Assembly (NCBI GenBank): GCA_003008705.1
Contig: PDUO01000004.1
Span: 992,001-1,056,000 of the forward strand
Source: Pezicula radicicola
Taxonomy: Eukaryota; Ascomycota; Leotiomycetes; Helotiales; Dermateaceae
Direction of reading: 5' to 3'
DNA length: 64,000 nucleotides
The translations under genes were made by a program, and so were the position numbers. Shown piece after piece: positions 33,749 through 49,500 of the stretch (positions are counted from its first letter, which is position 1; each line of letters opens with the position of its first letter). Under the pieces are notes generated by a model. That model saw only the letters and a program-made list of their open reading frames with translations. It was not told where the DNA came from and did not search any database.

Positions 33749-35666
33749 TTACTCTGCCTGTTGTTGCATGTGAGTAGGCAGATTCCACGACGCGTAGTCC
33801 TGGTGGACGAAAGCCCGATCAACAGTCGGCACGCTCTCCAAAACGTACTGCAAACTCTCACCGAGATCATGGCTATCTCTTAGACTCATATTCTCATCAA
33901 GGACAATATCTACCTCGACGTTTAACTTATCTCCTGCATGATAAGCTTGCAGGCCTTGAATCTGCTTGATGGTCTTTGCGAAGCGCACTAGTTCAGGACT
34001 TTGGTATTAGCAGTACTTCTTTTATAAGTTTTAGGAGGACTAAGACATGGTTTATGTGTCGCGGGGCTTGTCTCTGGAGTGTGGAAATGCCGAGAAATGC
34101 CACAGCACCCACGACAATCAATGAGAGGACAAAAAATGAACGGGATATACGAACTAGTAAGATATAATAGTACGTTTCGTTCATCAGCTGTTGCGGCAGC
34201 GCCAGTAAGATTACGAATGTGGCCAATAGACGTATCAGCCCAGTTGAAGATGACGTATAGGGAAAGGAGGAGACCTCCGAGGGCGTCGAGCCACCAGAGC
34301 TTGGCGTAAAATCCAACTAGAATATATTAGTTTGGGCCAACAAGGAGAAAGGGAGCCTTGTACCTAAGGGGAAAATAATACTGAAAATGTTGAAAATAAC
34401 ATCTGTCATGGCATCCTGTGCAAGTGCCTGTACACTACTGTTCTTGATAATCCGGCACCAGAGCCAACAGAGAGCTTTGACAAGGACCGTACTGGACATT
34501 ATGATGATGGCAGGTAATCCGAGTTGGATTATGGTCTCATCTCCTGAGCCAAGCCGATTGAAACACTCCAAGGCGACTTGCAAGAAGGAGGTGCACATAA
34601 CCACAGAAAACACCAATACACCTATTGGCTCAAGACGTCTCCTCCCCACTGGATACATATACTGGTCCTGTCGTTCGATGAGTCTCGTGGTCGTCCAGAC
34701 TATAGCCGTAGACAAGAAATCCAAAGCTGCATCCACCAAACTTGCAAGTACTGACAGCGAGTTGCTAAGGATTATAACTGCTATTTTTCCTAAAAGGAGG
34801 ACTGTATTGGCTGCAAGATTGACGTAAATCGCGATTTGCACAATTCTGTCTCCAGACTCGACACTGTCATCCTCCATGCTAGGGATCTCTGGCTTTGGGC
34901 TATTAAGGTCATCGTCGCCCTCAGGCAGTAACAAAGGCGTTCGCTCATTTGAGACTTTGTAAAGTTCCCTCGGTGTTCGCTTGACCTTCTTCGCAAGGCC
35001 TTCCGAACTGTTGGACTTTTGCGGACCTCCACTGGATTTTGATATGCTCGGCTCTTCCGATATAGTATCCGGAACATCCAGGCTTTCTCGATACGTTGCC
35101 GAACTTGACCCAGTTCCTGGGGTATGGTTATACTCGTTGAGCAAGTCGTGGGGTAGGGACGAGTCTAAAAGCCGATCGATATAGATATATTGTTGCACCA
35201 AGCTATTCGTCCGCTCGTAATACTCGCGGATAGGTTTTTTCATCCCCTTCAACACCTCTTCGGTCTTCCAGTAACGTTCCCACCTATATCTTGGATTGCT
35301 ATTGCCAATGAGCCTCTGGCTGCGCATCTGTGGTGTATTCAAAACCATGCTCAACCTCCTCTCATGATCATCTAGACTTCGGCGGACTTCATCGCTGCCA
35401 CCATCAGAAAACACAGGCCTTCGAAGACCAGCCTCCTCATCTGGCTCGACATTTCCTCTGAGGTGTATAGAGGATCGGTGTGCCAATGCATCCAAGGACG
35501 CACTGGACCGTGAGGAGATAAGTGCTGTGAGTGCCCCATGGCCATGAGTTGACATTGGACTCGCATCTTCATTGTTTAGCGGAAGGAAGCCTCGGAGTCT
35601 AGCTATGCGCCCGAATTGAGGGGGAGAGGACGAGAAGGACTGCGGCTCTGCTCCCAGGCTTGACAT
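33749..35666 (-). CDS. Cation diffusion facilitator family metal transporter, DxxxD (Mn-type) class (567 aa)
   Basis: Exons on the minus strand are 34364-35666, 34155-34316 and 33749-33987 (introns 47 and 167 nt). The second intron uses a GTTCGT donor, fixed by frame to restore LTMRFAKTIKQIQG. A long disordered cytosolic N-terminus (about 1-260) ends in RERTPLLL-like sequence. Membrane helices follow, starting at IAIYVNLAANTVLLLGKIAVIIL. The two metal-site helices read LVDAALDFLSTA and ALAQDAMTDVIFN, so both sites are DxxxD, the pattern of the Mn2+ branch of CDF proteins (HxxxD is typical of Zn2+). The soluble C-terminal domain contains YHAGDKLNVEVDIVLDE and HDLGESLQYVLE. Export or organelle loading of Mn2+ is expected by class; the membrane is not evident. 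Confidence 0.88.
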
Positions 35667-36480
35667 AATGGCGTTGATGAGGTTGGACTTGGTCTGCTAA
35701 GAATACTACAGTGTAGGGTGCAGACCCAACAATGTCATGGAATGGAAGCAATTGACAGTTGTATTATTTGTTTTGCAGCTCTCAGATAGCGTTGCCAAGG
35801 GCGGCCGTAAAGCCTTCAGCTCGGGTTCTTGCGAGGAGCAACCTAATAAGGTAATGGCGGCCCCGCGTATGATATCCTTGCAAAGGGTCCATCTTTCTCA
35901 GATCGAAAAGTGCCGGGAGATGAGATGGAGAAAATCTGATCATTTTGGGGCGATCAGACTGCTCCGATTCGCTTCAATGACGCACTTCTGCATCAGTCTG
36001 CAATGCTACACATGCGTGACACAACAACGTCTAAACGCACTGCTACACCGCAGGATGGCTAGTCAGTCACCCAAAGACCCCGTAGAGTTTACTAGGCATA
36101 CCGGTATGCTAGAAGCTGTTGCAAAACTTCAAATCGCCTCCGTTTCAAAATATCACCGAATTAGGCAATTTGTATTGGCATTAGCTTCTGGTAGAGAGGC
36201 GGTAGCATCTTGTACGGAGACTCATTTAGCTCAACTGAGCATTAACTACAGAAGCGTTATTGGGCGTATATATGTGTCCATGACTTCACTTGGATGAAAA
36301 GCATCCTAATCTCCAAACTCCTCCCAATGCATGCCTTTTACTGTCATATGATGACACCTATCCATCCCTAGTCCCTGTTGCGCCAAACCCCATACTCTAC
36401 ATGAATGATTTGACTTTTGTACATATCCATATCTCATCAACAAACATCATACAAAAAAAAAGTTAGTAGAGTAGAGTTGC
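35667..36480. other. Intergenic with a doubtful plus-strand ORF
   Basis: A 186-codon plus-strand frame (35737-36297, ATG start) covers much of this gap. It starts with a hydrophobic stretch (LTVVLFVLQL) but has no domain, and it overlaps the CDF promoter. I do not call it a gene. Confidence 0.35.
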
Positions 36481-38703
36481 TCAAGCAACATTTCCTGCCA
36501 TGCCCATGAAAAGAGCATGAACCGCAAGAGAAATCGACCAGAAACCGACCTTCTTCAAACGCCTCATTCGTGCTTGGCTATCCACTACGTCTTTCGCGAA
36601 GGCCTCGTAGGTTTCAGCTGAGAGATCCTCCATAAGGCCACTGTCGAAGATCGTCCAACTTCCGTCAAATTCCGACGCACGCTTCACAATTCGGCAATTA
36701 ATGGGGATAAAAGTTCGCTTCGAGTTCATGTACGCAACAATTGGACGGACAAGCGCTTGGTTCATATAAGAAAGATCATTGGTGAAGAGGGGTACAGCGG
36801 CCTTAACATCGTTCAGGTGGACGCGGAGGTCCATGACCAGGAAACGTTTATCATCGCTATCGCGACTCATCTTTTCGGCGTGGGCAGCTTTTTGCTCAGG
36901 TGTAGAGAGATCTGCGTTACGTGGATGATTTTCGAGGATGTGCAAATAGCGGTTTGAAGTTACCGTAGCTTCTAGTCGATCATAGAAGTCGGACATAACC
37001 TTTACTATACTATCATCCGAGTCGGCTGGAAACATGACATCTGCTACAATATCGACGTTGCCCTCGTGGATCCATCCAAAAGGCCCTTCAACCCCGCGAT
37101 TAAGATGGTCGATCTTTAGCCCATCGATACGGAGTCGACTATGTTTTTTCCAAGGATTAGGCTCACCGTTTTCTGAGTTGTTGTGACTTTGTGTAAACCC
37201 ATGAACTTGACGTGGATGGATTGTGAAGAGGGATCCGTCAAAGGCGCCAGACATATTGTTTGCGGAAAGGAAGTCGTAGAAAAGCCATCGCTTTCGTAGC
37301 TGCGGTAATTCGCAATTGAATATGCTAACTGAGAACGGCCGAAATCCATTAGGTTGATGTATGGTGACCAACAGATCTTCCATTTTGAAGGAATCTATCT
37401 CGAAGTCTCCCTGCTGATGCTGATGCTTATAGGTCCTTGGGTCAACATATTCCGCGGGCCAGTGTACCGAAGTCCTATCCACGACTCCTCGGACCCCTTT
37501 GACTTCAACATCTCGCATAAGTCCCTTTCCGTTCCACCATTTGACGAATGACAGCGTCACATTTACAGTTTCTATTGTAACGTCGAACTGGGTATAATTG
37601 GTGTCCTCTTGAGTATCGTGAAGGGCCGCTTCCAGCTCAGCTTGTCTCTCGGTTGCGGCTGCGGCTGCAGCACTCATCGAAGACCCTTTACTGACTTTCG
37701 CTTTTCCTTTCCCAGGTCTCCGCGAAACGAAAACATTGCGGAATGTGATTACACCATCACCCCATTTCGGTACAATTGCTGATTCGAAAACAACTGTGAT
37801 GCCGGCCGAATGTGTGAGGTAATCACCAACCCATCTCGCTAGGGTTTCTATACTTTTGTGTTAATTGAATCTCTCCTAGTTTCTAAATGTGTACCACTTA
37901 CCTTGAGCAACAACGGTATTGATGGTGTAAATTATAAGCGAAAGAAAAGTTGTCGTTCCAATTACAAGCCATGCTAAATTCCCCAGCACAAACCAGGAGA
38001 CAAAGGCGCTCCAATCATCTGAATTATATGGCCGTACACTTCTAATAGTCAACCACTTGAACCTGACTTTCGCCCTTGACCAGAATCCAGTCGCTGCTGC
38101 AAGAAGTTCGTCCCTGGAAGGTCGATGCGGCATCTTTGGCATTTGGGGTAGATGTAGATATTTGCTGGAAATGGACTCGGATTCTTCGGCGGTAGGCTCG
38201 CCCCGTGGAACCACAGGCTGCGTGTGCGGGCCATTCTTACTCTCTTGTGGAGGTTTTGAGGTGCCCTGTACGTTTGAGGTCGAGCTCTTGTTCCTCCTTG
38301 CATTGCCCCTTTCTCGCCTTCGACTGCTCGAATGGAGCCTCCTACACCATGCTTGTTGAGCTAAAGATGCGATGCGTTGTCTAGGTATTATGGTCGTCGT
38401 ATACAACGCCTTTTCGGCTGTCGTTGTACAGGTAATGGCAGAAGACGATGCGGTCGTAGTTGGATTCACATCAATAAAAAGGAAGCCGCAGGAAGCAAAA
38501 CTCCTTCTGACAGATGTCCGAGGCGAAGAGCGTTTTGCAGGTTGTGATCTGGTCCATGAGAATGGTCGAGAGGTGCGACACGACGTTGAAAATCTACATG
38601 GTGAAGATTTCGGTGGCGGTCGTAAGAACTTGGAAGCACTCAGGGCTGAGGTTGCAGGTTCCCAGATCTGGGACCACAGCCTTTTATTCAGGTTCATGTT
38701 CAT
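36481..38703 (-). CDS. MDM31: MDM31/MDM32-family mitochondrial inner membrane protein (722 aa)
   Basis: Exons on the minus strand are 37902-38703 and 36481-37847 (54-nt intron, GTAAGT donor). The open frame continues upstream to 38973, but the first ATG is at 38703, giving a basic Ser/Arg-rich N-terminus suited to mitochondrial import. The order is presequence and disordered basic region, then a membrane helix (FVLGNLAWLVIGTTTFLSLIIY) and an intermembrane-space domain with FESAIVPKWGDGVITFRNVFVSRRP. The YTQFDVTIETVNVTLSFVKWWNGKGLMRDVEV block is typical of the family, followed by KVGFWSISLAVHALFMGMAG near the end. Yeast Mdm31/Mdm32 maintain mitochondrial shape and mtDNA inheritance and take part in cardiolipin/PE homeostasis. 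Whether it is orthologous to Mdm31 or Mdm32 was not resolved. Confidence 0.88.
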
Positions 38704-39389
38704 AATTGCGGGAGCATTCTGGAAAATAGCAGACTGTTGAAGTCGCCGAATCCGGGCGGAAGGTGCATGTATGTATGATGTGAAGTGTGCTATGGATGCA
38801 GCACGCGAGTCCCTAGAAAGAAGAGAGCGAGCACTTTCACTTCGGGGGTCTGGATTGCCTCGCAGTATGACGCTTTCGACGCGCCAAAAACTTCGACGCT
38901 GGGCTAGACGGAAGCGGAATAGCGGGCTTAGAAAAGAGCGCGATAAGGACGTTATCGCAAAGCAATTATCCAAACATCAAAACATCAAGAGATGCTGCAG
39001 GCTCCATGATTGGCATTGGCAGCTCTTATGTCTCTCTCTATATGCTGTGCGGGCGCAAGGAAAGCCAGACAAACACACCTTGTGTGCTCTCAGCTTGGGT
39101 GACTCGAAACAACGTGTACTTAATTACTTTCTTATGCAAACACACAACAAGATCCTGCCAAGCGCGGTCCGAAGTACTCGATTTGACAATTGTCACATAA
39201 TATTCATTTGCACCACTATCGTGCAGCGCAAGACGGTACTGCATCTAAAATAACAGACCCAAGCCATGCTGATTCTTCCCAAACGTCCCAGTACCCTTTT
39301 CCTCGCTAAAATTCATGAAAAAAAAAAAACAGAGAGAACCCGATGTATTTATTATGCACCAACCCTGAAGAGAAACCCCTATTTGTTTT
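38704..39389. other. Intergenic between MDM31-like and GFA1
   Basis: This includes the MDM31 upstream region and the GFA1 3' flank. No independent gene is recognised. Confidence 0.4.
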
Positions 39390-41834
<2,445 letters not shown>

Positions 41835-44433
41835 CGTTGCTTATTGAGTTGGATGTTGGCGACTTTGAAAGAAAGAGGGAATTCGCAGGATCTTTTTCGG
41901 TTTGCGTCTGCTGCTAACGAGGATAGCTGCAGATGGGGTATTAAATAGTAGAAGAAAGATGTGGCGAATGGAGAAAAGAATTGGAAGTTCGTATGAGATA
42001 TGGGAGCTGTCAACGCTTGGAGGGGCGCCGCTGCTCTTTAATGGCTGTTTTGGGACGGTTGCTAAGGGCCCCTTAGGCGAGTGAGAGATCCTAGTGCAGA
42101 AAGTCCACGGTGGGCTTGGCAGAGCGAAGGAAAGGATCACGGAGAGGAGACAGACAGGGCTGTTTGCAATGAGCGCCACAGGCACAACAACGGGCACGAA
42201 GAAAGGACAGAACAGTGCACTATGGTAAACGGACAGGGCCAGAAACTATGACGGCGTAGACGGCTCCTCAAAATGAGGCTGGTTCTCATTACTTCTTTGT
42301 CCAAACCTGCTTGGCCCTTCGTATTTGTGAAGCAAACTCCCAGGGGGCTTTGCCACCCCGTAGCCAACCATCAGCAAGCTTTCCCTTTGACATCTGAGTG
42401 CACCGACCCTGAAAGACGCAGGGGAGCGCTAAGCGACTATATTTGGAAACCTCTGATCGACAGGTACGGCTACACAGCCTCAGTATACTCCATAGTCGAC
42501 AATTATACCCATATTCAACCAATTCGTACTTCGTACCAGGAGCCGCCGAATATTGAAATAATCAGTCCTAAGTTTCCCCATTGTTATACCACTCTATCGC
42601 ATACACATTTGATCTTGTTTGCATGGAACGTCCTACCAACGACCTTGAAGAATGAAGAGGGTGGGATGGGATTATGGATGTGGTCGTGATGATGTTGGTT
42701 ATGATGCTAGCGCAAAGTCAAAAGGAACACGGAGCAAGGCCTTGTTACTGTAGCTGATCTAGTCTCCGATTTCTATGTGGGGAATGAGAGGCTCGAGACC
42801 GCGGATCTGTCTGCATAGCCAGACTTCTCGATAATTGTAGGAGTGAACCATTTTCTCTACTCAGCAACGAGTTGGCCAATGCTTTGCATTCCCGTCGTAC
42901 TTTCGTATGATACCATTATGAGTATTACTTCGGGATCTGAATAAGTGTCCAGGGCAAACATTATTGAGTATGGTTTTTTCCGGATGGCGTTGGATTGGAA
43001 GCACCAAAGACAACTGTCTCTGATGCGCTCTTTCTCCGTTGGTTTCCCTCTTGGTTGTCGGAACATGGCTGAGACCAACTTAGTCATGAGAAGCCAAACA
43101 AGTGTTGAGCAGTAAGACTTCAGAAAGATGAAATTCCTCTCAGTCATTCACATGACTTATGAAAGGTGTACCTTTCGTACTTCATTGCCTTCTGTCTAAG
43201 TGCCGCGCTTCCCGTAGAGAAATTGCCCACTAGGTGAACTAGGTCTTTACTTTCAAGTATATGTGTGCGCGCGCATTTGTCTGGCTTAGGCTCTTCGCAT
43301 CCAAAGAAGGAATGCGAAGACCATCTGGTGGTTTCCACATGTCAAGCACCTAGTGTTTGGTGATTGACCACCCTGAATTATCAGTACAACGACTTCGAGG
43401 TACGGTAGTTGCAGTAGAGTGTAAAAGGGAGATATATAGTGCACTAAAGCGAGTCTTGGATGCTAGCTCATTGATCTACAAAGTGTCTCAGCCTGAACTC
43501 CATCAGACGATCTATTGACTAAATTATCAGATGAACCAAGATCAGATGTACGAGGAGAGATATGTCCAGGGGCTTATATATTTAGACGCGTTTTCATCAC
43601 CATCTTCGCTAGCGTTGTGGCCCTGGGCTTCTTAGCTGAGAGTGCTTTACTAAGTTGGAGGCTACTTGGCTCCGATACTTGGATCGGCTTGAATTTTGCA
43701 AACCATAATCTAGGATAGATTTAACCAACACTTATATTAACCAGGAAACATCTTAAAACCGAGGCAACTGAAATTTGCCCAAGGACTCTAAGATAATATC
43801 GGAACTATGAGCACCGGAGAGAGAGCAATGCGCTTCAACCAAAGGGATAAGCTCATTCTCCAGCATGGGGATCTTAAACTATCGGTACATCACTGTACTG
43901 AAATATTTGGAACGCAGTGATATTACTTAATAGTATTAAGCTCTAATATTGCGACACTCCCCGCACGCCTTAGGTCAAGAGCCGAGAGTGCCAATTTCTT
44001 CCGAACCTAGATACCGTCGCTTGTCGCCTTCCTAATTCCAACCAAGCGCCTTGGTAATATCAATCTCACGATCTTGAAGATTTTTAACATCTTTTGATAG
44101 GCTTATTTCGATAGAAACACCTAGGCGAACAACGGTAAAATTTGTGCAATGATATTGGCAACATTGCGCAAGAGCAGCATCAACTCGCACCTGCCATACT
44201 AAGAGCGCCGAGATCTTGAAGTGGAGGCAACTATGATAATATGGCTACTTCTCAAATAATCAGATCTTGGAGAATGCCAAAGCAAAGTCATCGAACCATT
44301 TTCGCCCAGTCTCCCATGCAGTAGCGTTACTTCGGGTAATATATAAAGGCCTCATCACACCAGTGCATGATTAGGAGTTTCTCTAGGACTACTTGCACGT
44401 CTTTCGAAGTGTGTGAATTTCCAAGTAACCACC
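41835..44433. other. Gene-poor 2.6-kb stretch
   Basis: This holds the GFA1 5' leader and promoter and unassigned DNA. Plus ORF 42273-42689 (138 codons, ATG) and minus ORFs at 42857-43147 and 43144-43338 have no domain and are not called. A plus-strand fragment near 43515-43718 has a hydrophobic run but only a TTG start. The last part is the promoter of the M28 peptidase. Confidence 0.4.
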
Positions 44434-46207
44434 ATGAGGACTTCACTCTTTTTTTCAACTCTAGCTCTTTGTATTTCTACCCTCATCTCAGGATCGGAAC
44501 AGAGCACGACGCTACCTCTTGTACAATCTGTACGATTTCTATTTTCCAACCCTACTGGCTGGTCTAATAACAAGATACATAGGACCAACTTCGTGGAGTA
44601 CTTCTTGGCTCGGAGCTGCTCGCGAAAGCTCAGGTGCTTGAAAATTTAGCTTATGCTACAGTAGAACGGAACAGAGTAATTGGCAGCCCTGGTCATGTTG
44701 CAACTATCAAGTACCTTGTCGATACAGTGTCGGCTCTAGATTACTACGATGTAACTACTCAGAACTTTACTGTGCCTTTAGGGAACTCATCCCTCAATAT
44801 CGGCGACACCCCATATGAATCCAACTTGATGACCTTCAGTCCCGCTGGGCATCCTATTGCTCCACTTGTTGCAGTGGCAAATCTGGGTTGCAATTCGGTA
44901 TGTACATACATCTCGTCCATAAAGTCGGGAAAGGTGCTGATCTTGGTTATAGTCAGATTATTCAGCAGACGTCTCAGGCTCCATTGCTCTAATCTTGCGT
45001 GGTACTTGCGAGTTCGGTTTAAAGTCTGCACTCGCCGGAACTGCAGGTGCTGCAGGTGTAGTCATCTATAATAACGTCGAGGGTGTCCTTGCCGGTACTC
45101 TTGGAGCAGCCAGTCGACCAGAAGGACCTTATCCACCTACCGTTGGCATATCCCAAGCTGATGGCCAAGCGCTACTCAGCTCTCTCATATCTGGCCCTAT
45201 AACCGTAGACCTAGAGACTGTTCTTACCAACATCACCACGTAGGTTTGCTCACATCAATTAATATTCGCTTAACTAACATAGGGCAGATACAACGTGATT
45301 GCACAAACGAAGGGTGGTGACCCTGAGAACGTTATCCATGTGGGAGCACACTCGGATTCCGTAACGGCTGGTCCTGGTATCAACGATAATGGCTCAGGGT
45401 CAATTGGACTCCTCGAGGTAGCAATCCAACTCAGCAACTTCAGTGTCAATAATGCCGTCCGATTCTCGTGGTGGTCGGCTGAGGAGGAAGGTCTGATTGG
45501 CGCTACCCGATACGTCGAATCTCTCTCAGAAGATGAACTCGACAAGATTCGCCTTTATCTCAATTTCGACATGTAAGACCTTCCCAGAGAGATTTTCTGT
45601 TCAGTTCGATCTCAAATAGCTAATACACCTCAGGATTGCTTCCCCAAATTTCATCTATGGTATTTACGATGGAGACGGCTCAGCCTTCAACCTAAGTGGC
45701 CCACCAGGCAGTGCCGAAGCAGAAAAACTATTTCAAGACTATTTCACGAACGATGCCAACCTGCCATGGACATCGGTAGACTTTAGCGGACGTTCTGATT
45801 ATGGACCTTTCCTCGATGCAGGCGTCCCTTCTGGTGGGTTATTCACTGGGGCTGAAGTATTGAAGACTGAAGAAGAGGCATCCGTCTTTGGTGGAGAGGC
45901 TGGTGTTGGTATGTTCTTATCCATAATGACGGATACCTACTTTAATGGTTTCTAACGTAATACAGCCTACGATGTGAATTATCACGCCGCCGGAGATAAC
46001 GTTGCGAATCTAAATATTGATGCTTTTATCCAAAACACCAAAGCTATTGCCCATGCAGTCGCAACATATGGCATAAGCTTCGAGTCTTTGCCTACAAACG
46101 AGGCGGATAAGGGGAAGAGGACAGACTCCTTCCAGGTTCCAAGACAAATCGGGGATGCCCATGCTCATTCTCATGGTCATGGGTGTCTTGCTGATTTGTA
46201 TGAATAA
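44434..46207 (+). CDS. Secreted M28 aminopeptidase with PA domain, six exons (499 aa)
   Basis: Exons are 44434-44529, 44583-44897, 44953-45239, 45288-45572, 45634-45908 and 45966-46207, all joining in frame. The N-terminus is a signal peptide (MRTSLFFSTLALCISTLISG). A protease-associated domain spans about residues 125-230 (NLGCNSSDYSADVSGSIALI, RGTCEFGLKSALAGTAGA). The di-zinc peptidase core shows HVGAHSDSVTAGPGINDNGSGS (His and Asp ligands), SWWSAEEEGLIGA (catalytic Glu pair), NFDMIASPN (Asp) and VNYHAAGDN (His). This is the M28A arrangement of fungal leucine aminopeptidases and yeast aminopeptidase Y. The likely role is release of N-terminal residues from extracellular or vacuolar peptides. 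The C-terminus ends in a His-rich HAHSHGHG segment. No neighbouring gene shares its theme. Confidence 0.92.
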
Positions 46208-48482
46208 AGAGGCATGAGAACCCAAAAGAAAAATTGAATTTCGTATTCCACTTTGAGAATACGGAAGATCTTGTTTTGAGAGGTGAGATGAGTTGTTATA
46301 TCACTCGATTAAAGAAGGTCGAGTTTATTGCAGCACAACAGGTGCCAGAAGTTAGATATACCTAGCAGTCAATTCAGAATAAGAATTGAAAAAGAGTCTC
46401 TGAAGGAAAACTATTGTACTGGTTATCTGCCTTGCTGCTTTATTCGAAGGAAAGCTTTTGGATACATAGAAGTGAAGTGGCAGGTTTGTGATTTTGCAAG
46501 CTAGTGAGTTCTGTGGTAAGTAATTAAGGAGAAACGGGAGCTTATAGCGACGACTTTTACCTTGATTATTATCTAGGTTTGAATACTTCTGTGTAGAGTA
46601 GATAGGTAGGTGCCCGTATACCAAGTATGTATCGTTACACAGTCGTGCAGCACCTCTACGTCCATCACCTTAGTAGTATAGTATGAACCCTCGAGCATAA
46701 TAAGTGGGAGAAATGGAGTATAGGTACGAGACGCTGAATTATCTGATTCGTCAAATGAGTGGGAGGCAGTAGGCCTTTATATACAAGAGCTGAGCATCAA
46801 TTGGAGCCTGATTTCTATACAAATAATGCATTCCGGATGCGACGGTATTGCGCATAGAGCGCTACAATAGAAAACAGGGTTGCTCGAGGCCTGAGCCAAA
46901 GGCCCGAAAAAGAAGAAGCAATTATGACCAGATTGAGGATATACTCCGACACGTGACAAAATGGGCCACACAATGGCTGACATATAGTAACATATAACTG
47001 TAGTAGTATAGGGTCCTGATACGTGTACAATGCCATAATTGATATTCGAACAAATACACGCAAGTTCTGCTAGTATTTTTACCTAAGGTATTAAAATACG
47101 TGATGATAGTTTCCTACATCTCTAGAAACTAGAATTTGGTTTATTTGAGATATGAGTAAACTTTGATTTGGGTAACTTACTTAATTCAAATATCTAACTA
47201 GGTGATAAGCTCGAAATGCTACTAAACGTGTCAAATATCAATGGTGACATTATACACATAACTGTACCTGTACCATACCTTTTATACATGCATCCCAATT
47301 GCTTACCAACAATACCGCAGCAGCGAAGGAAGTTAGGACCTAAGTTATATAAACCACCCCGCAAACACTAGTATAGCAGGATATCAGTGTACGGAGAAGC
47401 GTTTACAAGTATCCGGTTAGAAGTTACTAACTCGCTTACCAGGGGAAAAAAGCAAATGCCCAGCGCCGAACGGAAGCAATCCGCCCGCATGGTCTCCCTT
47501 ACAAGCTCTGAGAAAGCCGTTGGTGATCCTCGTATGATTGTTGCATTGCTTTTGTATAACCTTGCCGAGAAGGCTCTGTTGGGTTCTGGATCTAGAATTG
47601 TGGAAGCCCTCATCAACAGCGAAGCAGACATCAGATAAGCCATCAATTTCATGACTTGCAACGTAGTATGAGAAATTCAGGAAATAACACTCAGGCAGAC
47701 AACATAGCTCATACGTTGCCAAGAATAACCATTCATAAACAGCTACTGTAGTATGCAACCAACAAATAGCAGGTGAGATAACAAAATCCGCCACCGACCC
47801 GGCGGATGCAAACCAAGACTTTTGCATTCCATAAATACTTGTAGCTAGCATCCTGTGTAACGAAAGTCGAATGCAGATGTGCAGCAAAGAACCAACAAAG
47901 AAGCATCACTCACCTATCAAGACGGAAGTCTTCCCATTCTTGGAAATAATCTTGGGGATGTACAGGTGTTCGTGTAACCTCTGGTGAGTGTAGACGTGCA
48001 ACAAAATGCAAACTAAACCCCGAAAACCAGGAATACTGGGTTTTCATGCGGTGATGTATCTTGATGTTGGTTGAAGGGCGCACCGGCTCACCCACCCCCG
48101 GCTTGATACCATGTTTGTTGGTGTTCTGGTCCTACCTATGCTATTGATGGATTGGTGGCTGAGTAACATTTTCGATCGTCGCCCCCTGTGTTCAGTTGGT
48201 TAAATTAACCGAGCACCCCTTACGAGCACCAATTATCGGGGACGTGTCCGCCTCCGATGACTAAGCTCCCCTGCCACCCTCCGGATTAGTGATCCTAAGG
48301 ACTGTCGCTGTTTTGTTGGCCTCGTTATCTACTAACCAATGCCTACTCTGTAAGCCCTACAATTGTAGGTTATATGCCATATAATTTATAGTAGTTGCAA
48401 AATAGTATTAGGGTTTATTTACTAGTTTATACTCTATAGTATATATAGCCTATAGTTAGGGGGGCGGGGGCGTTACCTATAA
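46208..48482. other. AT-rich gene-poor region
   Basis: No convincing gene. Overlapping ORFs on both strands at 47387-47887 all look partly protein-like and cannot be told apart. GGTAACTTACTTAATTCAAAT at about 47174-47194 resembles motifs at 11.4 and 33.1 kb. A GC-richer patch lies at about 48180-48300, inside otherwise AT-rich DNA. Confidence 0.4.
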
Positions 48483-48664
48483 CTATCCCGACCATCGTAT
48501 ATTGGCCAACGCTTGGGATAGGGACGTGCAATAAAGTATCGATCAAACAGAGCAATTCTAGTCAATAAACTTCCTGTATTTGCCTCTGAGACGCGTTAAG
48601 CGATTATAGACGAGCAGAGTGTCGAATCCTTGCCTACATGGCCAATATACGAGGGTCGGGATAG
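48483..48664. repeat. Inverted repeat, 26-bp arms with one mismatch
   Basis: The arm 48483-48508 (CTATCCCGACCATCGTATAT..) is matched in reverse complement by 48639-48664 with a single mismatch. The 130-bp spacer has no ORF. It lies in a gene desert beside AT-rich palindromic sequence (CTATAGTATATATAG), so a decayed mobile element or MITE-like hairpin is possible. No target-site duplication was established. Confidence 0.6.
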
Positions 48665-49500
48665 GGCATGCCACCTGTAATTATAGGCTGTGCGCCTTAG
48701 GAAGGCAGTTTCTAAAGCAGCTACGTTTCGGTACCCGAATAAGTCCAGCTCTGCCCCGACAAGGAATAATCCGCTTAGTGGCGGTTCTGTACGGGGCAGA
48801 AAAAAGTATTTGGTGTTAAGGCCCATGTCTCAAAATCGGCCTCTTATTTCTGCTCCGTAGAGGAACTAGTGCAGTAATTCGGATCTTGGATCTTGGATTT
48901 TGATTTTAGAAGTTCGGAATGAAGTGATTGTTTGGTCTTAGTAGGTTTAGTAAATATTGGGAGTTAGGTACTCGTCGATCGTTCATTGTATAAAATACAA
49001 GATAGAAAATGACTGAGAGGTCTTAGCGGATATCTTCAAATCTACCTTTGATGAAATTAAAAAGCCTCTCTCTATCTGTAGTGTTCTAAGGTGGTTGCTT
49101 AACTCGTAACTGAACAGTGCTCATAATAGTAGTTCTGGGTGTGCCACAGAATTTGTGTTATAAGCGAGCTTGTCCTCTTGGCTATTTAGGATAGTTCTTG
49201 CATTCTATACACTACAGTGCCAGAAGTCTAAATGTCGGTTTAATATTTATTTGCTTACCTACAGAAAGACCATGGGGATTTCTTATAGTCATATAGGAAG
49301 TAAGCACAATATATGTTCAAGTGTTAACTAAAACTTTTGTTCTAAGATACGGATTATTATCTAACTAATTCTATTGCCTCTACTCATAATTTATCAGTCT
49401 TGGTATCAATCTATAACTGTACAACGCTTCGCTTGATTCTTCCAATTAAATCCCAAATCTTTTAAATCCCAAATCCTTCAATTTTCCCCAAATAAAATCC
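48665..49500. other. Intergenic, no gene seen
   Basis: This is AT-rich DNA downstream of the NRPS-like gene, including its 3' UTR. CTTGGATCTTGGA-type short direct repeats occur near 48883-48899. Confidence 0.4.

Noticed and set aside
35737..36297. 186-codon plus-strand ORF
   Set aside because: It has no domain, no good homology-like motifs and an unlikely composition; it overlaps the CDF promoter. Kept only as a note under the intergenic entry.
42273..42689. 138-codon plus-strand ORF upstream of GFA1
   Set aside because: Composition is not protein-like and no motif is recognisable; it lies in the GFA1 upstream region.
47417..47887. Minus-strand LPFGAGHLLF resembling a cytochrome P450 heme loop
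   Set aside because: The cysteine ligand is missing and no PERF or ExxR region precedes it. Other frames on both strands look equally coding, so the match is taken as chance.
48180..48300. Possible tRNA-like segment (AGTTGGTTAA)
   Set aside because: No matching acceptor stem, anticodon arm or B-box was found at the right spacing.
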